DNA of 7,891 nucleotides from Chloroflexia bacterium (lineage in GTDB: Bacteria; Chloroflexota; Chloroflexia; QHBQ01; JADMIH01). Under the pieces are notes generated by a model, which was not told the origin of the DNA, did no database searches, and worked only from the letters and a program-made list of their open reading frames with translations. The DNA is taken from assembly GCA_025927935.1 (NCBI GenBank), contig JAICKM010000307.1:1-7891 (forward strand), written 5' to 3'. The translations under genes and the position numbers were made by a program. The first letter of the stretch is position 1. Every line of letters starts with the position of its first letter. This document shows, in pieces, positions 6,313 to 7,891 of the stretch.

Positions 6313-6337
6313 AAGATGACCCTGTTATAGGGTCATC
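6311..6337 (-). terminator. 9-bp stem-loop with T-run (terminator or operator)
   Basis: GATGACCCT (6315-6323) and AGGGTCATC (6329-6337) are perfect reverse complements around a five-base loop. On the minus strand the hairpin is followed by TTTT, so it could terminate the lysozyme-like gene, whose stop is 157 bases earlier. It could equally be an operator, because it overlaps the predicted start of transcription for the zinc-ribbon gene. The sequence alone does not separate these. The rest of 6338-6494 holds the promoter below and no gene I can support. Confidence 0.55.
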
Positions 6338-6339
6338 GC

Positions 6340-6368
6340 ATATTACCAGGCTTTGTAGTTGATAGCAA
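6340..6368 (-). promoter_or_regulatory. Candidate housekeeping promoter for the zinc-ribbon gene
   Basis: On the minus strand TTGCTA (6368-6363) is followed by 17 bases and TAATAT (6345-6340). Each hexamer matches four of six consensus positions and the spacing is ideal. Transcription would begin near 6333, inside the inverted repeat at 6315-6337. An alternative -10, TATAAC, lies within that repeat but lacks a good -35. Confidence 0.45.
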
Positions 6369-6494
6369 GTCCGGCTCCGCAGCGCACGGGCCTGAAGTGC
6401 TGCTGTATGTATTGCTGAATGGCCGGTCGTGTTACTGGATAGGGGCAATAGGATTCCACCGCTTAGGATTTTTCGCGTGGTCGGGTAGATCGCG

Positions 6495-7145
6495 CTACGG
6501 ATAGAGACTGCTGTAGCATCCCCACTGCTGTTGCATGCCCAGGCTCCAGGCGCAGGCCGTGGCCCAGATCTGGGCCTGGGCGTCGTAGATGCTCTGGTCG
6601 CGGTAGGGGTTCCAGTCGCCGGCCCAGGTCTCGGCGCTGTACTGGAATAGCCCATGATACAGGCCGTCGGGGCTGTCGGCGCCGGGGTTGCCGCTCGACT
6701 CGCAGAGCAGCAACTGGTACATTTGCTCCTCGCTTTCGGGGTAGGGATACTGCGCGCGGGCTTCGTGGATCCACTGCCGGTAGGGGTCAACGGTGGGCGC
6801 GGGCAGGGGTGGCGGCGGGTCGGTAGGCACAGGTGGGGCGCTGGGCAGGGCAGGGGGCTGGGACGCGGGCACGGTTGCGTCCGCCGAATCCACGATGTCG
6901 CCGGATTGCCGCAGGCGCGGAGCGACGCGGGGTTGGGCGGCGGCGAGGGTGGCAGCGGCGGCGACGGATGGCGATGCGGGCAGGAGGGGCGCGGGCACTG
7001 GCGCGACGGGCAGGGGCGTGGCGACCGGGGCGCGCGTCGCGGCCCATAGGAGCAGCCCGGCCAGGCCCACGCCGCCCAGGACCAGGATGCGGCCCCGCGT
7101 TGAGCGCGGCACCGATCTGCGATAGGGCAGGGCACGGCGAGGCAT
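6495..7145 (-). CDS. Membrane-anchored lysozyme-like (transglycosylase/Rpf-fold) protein
   Basis: This is a 216-residue predicted cell-wall protein. A basic N-terminus (MPRRALPYRRSVPRSTRGR) is followed by one hydrophobic helix at about 20-36, a signal anchor. Residues 39-119 are a Pro/Ala-rich spacer. The C-terminal 95 residues look like a small lysozyme-fold domain. LLLCESSGNPGADSP at 145-159 carries the expected catalytic Glu149, then GLYHGLFQYSAETW at 161-174, with an ending that includes QWGCY. Cys148, Cys198 and Cys210 could form a disulfide outside the cell. Such domains cleave peptidoglycan glycan strands. The frame is open upstream to 7295, but ATG 7145 is chosen because the membrane helix follows at once and a promoter -10 box lies six bases before it. 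There is no Shine-Dalgarno sequence, so the mRNA is probably leaderless. Confidence 0.82.
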   Translation of the reverse strand: MPRRALPYRRSVPRSTRGRILVLGGVGLAGLLLWAATRAPVATPLPVAPVPAPLLPASPSVAAAATLAAAQPRVAPRLRQSGDIVDSADATVPASQPPALPSAPPVPTDPPPPLPAPTVDPYRQWIHEARAQYPYPESEEQMYQLLLCESSGNPGADSPDGLYHGLFQYSAETWAGDWNPYRDQSIYDAQAQIWATACAWSLGMQQQWGCYSSLYP

Positions 7146-7151
7146 GGGCGG

Positions 7152-7180
7152 AGTATAGCAGCCCGGATGGCTGCAAGCAA
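7152..7180 (-). promoter_or_regulatory. Candidate promoter giving a leaderless transcript
   Basis: On the minus strand TTGCTT (7180-7175), 17 bases, TATACT (7157-7152), then six bases to the ATG at 7145. This places the expected transcription start at or within a base or two of the A of the start codon. The lack of a ribosome-binding site before that ATG agrees with leaderless translation. Confidence 0.65.
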
Positions 7181-7310
7181 GCGAACCCGGCCTTAGCCGG
7201 CAGAGCAACCGGCGCGGGCTGAACGACCTGCCCCCGCCAGGAAAGCGCGTGATTTGCCGCGCGGCTCTGGCTCCGCCGCTATTTTCCCCACACATCTCGG
7301 GCTTTGTGGC

Positions 7311-7339
7311 TTGACGCGGATGCGAGAGATAATTATAAT
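7311..7339 (+). promoter_or_regulatory. Strong sigma-70-type promoter of the tetR-family gene
   Basis: TTGACG (7311-7316), exactly 17 bases, TATAAT (7334-7339). Eleven of twelve bases match the housekeeping consensus. Transcription would start near 7346, inside the palindrome at 7341-7361, so repressor binding there would block it. Confidence 0.88.
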
Positions 7340-7340
7340 A

Positions 7341-7361
7341 ATGAATGAATTATTCATTCAT
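7341..7361. promoter_or_regulatory. 21-bp palindromic operator, probable TetR autoregulatory site
   Basis: ATGAATGAAT, a central T, then ATTCATTCAT form a perfect palindrome with ten-base arms. It begins one base after the -10 box and ends 16 bases before the start codon. The position is classic for autorepression by a TetR dimer. The TGAATGA...TCATTCA pattern resembles operators of several TetR-family regulators, including, as I recall, the Bacillus FadR type. Confidence 0.85.
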
Positions 7362-7377
7362 CAAACAGGAGAGGGTT

Positions 7378-7891
7378 ATGCAGCCACCGGATGTTGTGGA
7401 TAAGAGTCCACGCGAAACGCAACGTACCCATATTCTCGAAGCAGCCCGGCGGGTCTTTGCGCGCAAGGGCAAGGCGGCCACGATGGCCGATGTCGCCCAG
7501 GCGGCGGGGATCAGCCAGGGGCTGGCCTATCGTTATTTTGCGGGCAAGGAGCAAATCTATCGCGAACTGCTGGAGCAAGCCGTGACGCAGGCCAGTCTCG
7601 CGACCACGCCGCCCCCGCTCGATAGTTCGGTGACAGCGGGCCAACGCCTGGCCTTGCTGATTACCCAACTGGTGGAATACCGGCGTGATCATCTGGAAAT
7701 CTTCCAACTTCTCGATCAGGTGCTCAGCTCAGACCAGGCGCCCGACGAGTTCACCAAAGAGATCCGCCGGCGCGGCGAACACTTTGTTGCGGAGCTACGG
7801 CAACTGATCGTCGAGGGCCAGGCCACAGGTGAAGTCGCCACTGGCGATCCCGACCAACTGGTGATCGCCATTATCGCCATTCTGGACGGCC
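7378..7891 (+). CDS. TetR/AcrR-family transcriptional regulator, 3'-truncated by window edge
   Basis: The frame is open from ATG 7378 to the right edge with 171 codons visible. The N-terminal TetR DNA-binding domain is clear. Helix 1 is RTHILEAARRVFARKGKAA (16-34), and the helix-turn-helix is TMADVAQAAGISQGLAYRYF (35-54), followed by AGKEQIYRELLEQA. The remainder is a helical ligand-binding and dimer domain with low conservation, so the inducer cannot be predicted. AGGAG lies six bases before the ATG. Family members are about 190-215 residues, so roughly 20-45 residues are missing. It has its own near-consensus promoter and a palindrome over the predicted start site, implying autoregulation. 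It is divergent from the lysozyme-like gene, but regulated genes may lie beyond the window. Confidence 0.93.
   Translation, partial: MQPPDVVDKSPRETQRTHILEAARRVFARKGKAATMADVAQAAGISQGLAYRYFAGKEQIYRELLEQAVTQASLATTPPPLDSSVTAGQRLALLITQLVEYRRDHLEIFQLLDQVLSSDQAPDEFTKEIRRRGEHFVAELRQLIVEGQATGEVATGDPDQLVIAIIAILDG

Noticed and set aside
6170..7180. 336-codon minus-strand frame rich in Pro, Ser and Arg overlapping the lysozyme-like gene
   Set aside because: It is a shifted frame of the lysozyme-like gene that also overlaps the zinc-ribbon gene start. It has no domain and an implausible composition.

Overview
The window is GC-rich bacterial chromosomal DNA with short intergenic gaps, good Shine-Dalgarno sites on most genes and one gene that looks leaderless. 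The gene set is a pair of small-molecule kinases, an ECF41-type sigma factor with a FAD oxidoreductase, a zinc-ribbon membrane protein with a Pro/Gly/Tyr-rich linker, a lysozyme-fold wall protein and a TetR regulator. This would fit a Chloroflexota or similar high-GC environmental bacterium. That placement is a tentative inference, because no rRNA or marker gene is present.

Layout, left to right. Positions 1-1962 (minus strand) hold two tandem aminoglycoside-phosphotransferase-family kinases, the second cut by the left edge. A divergent gap at 1963-2202 holds an ECF41-like promoter inside a striking inverted repeat. Positions 2203-5345 (plus strand) hold a phytoene-desaturase-like FAD oxidoreductase, a 75-bp stem-loop repeat element, an ECF41 sigma factor with a fused C-terminal regulatory domain, and a small nitroreductase. 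A hairpin terminator at 5381-5430 separates these from two minus-strand genes. Those are a zinc-ribbon, proline-rich, single-pass membrane protein with an extracytoplasmic-type domain (5472-6275) and a membrane-anchored lysozyme-like protein (6495-7145). A divergent TetR regulator begins at 7378 and runs off the right edge. It has a near-consensus promoter and a perfect 21-bp palindromic operator.

The most coherent system is the ECF41 module. The sigma factor carries the family's WLPEP, DGGGK and NPDKL motifs and has no anti-sigma gene beside it. The neighbouring oxidoreductase is preceded by TGTCACA, 16 bases, then CGTC, which matches the promoter I recall for ECF41 factors. The expected circuit is therefore sigma factor to oxidoreductase, possibly with the downstream nitroreductase, with activity set by the fused SnoaL/NTF2-like domain. 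The remaining genes look like independent units with their own promoters and palindromic control sites.
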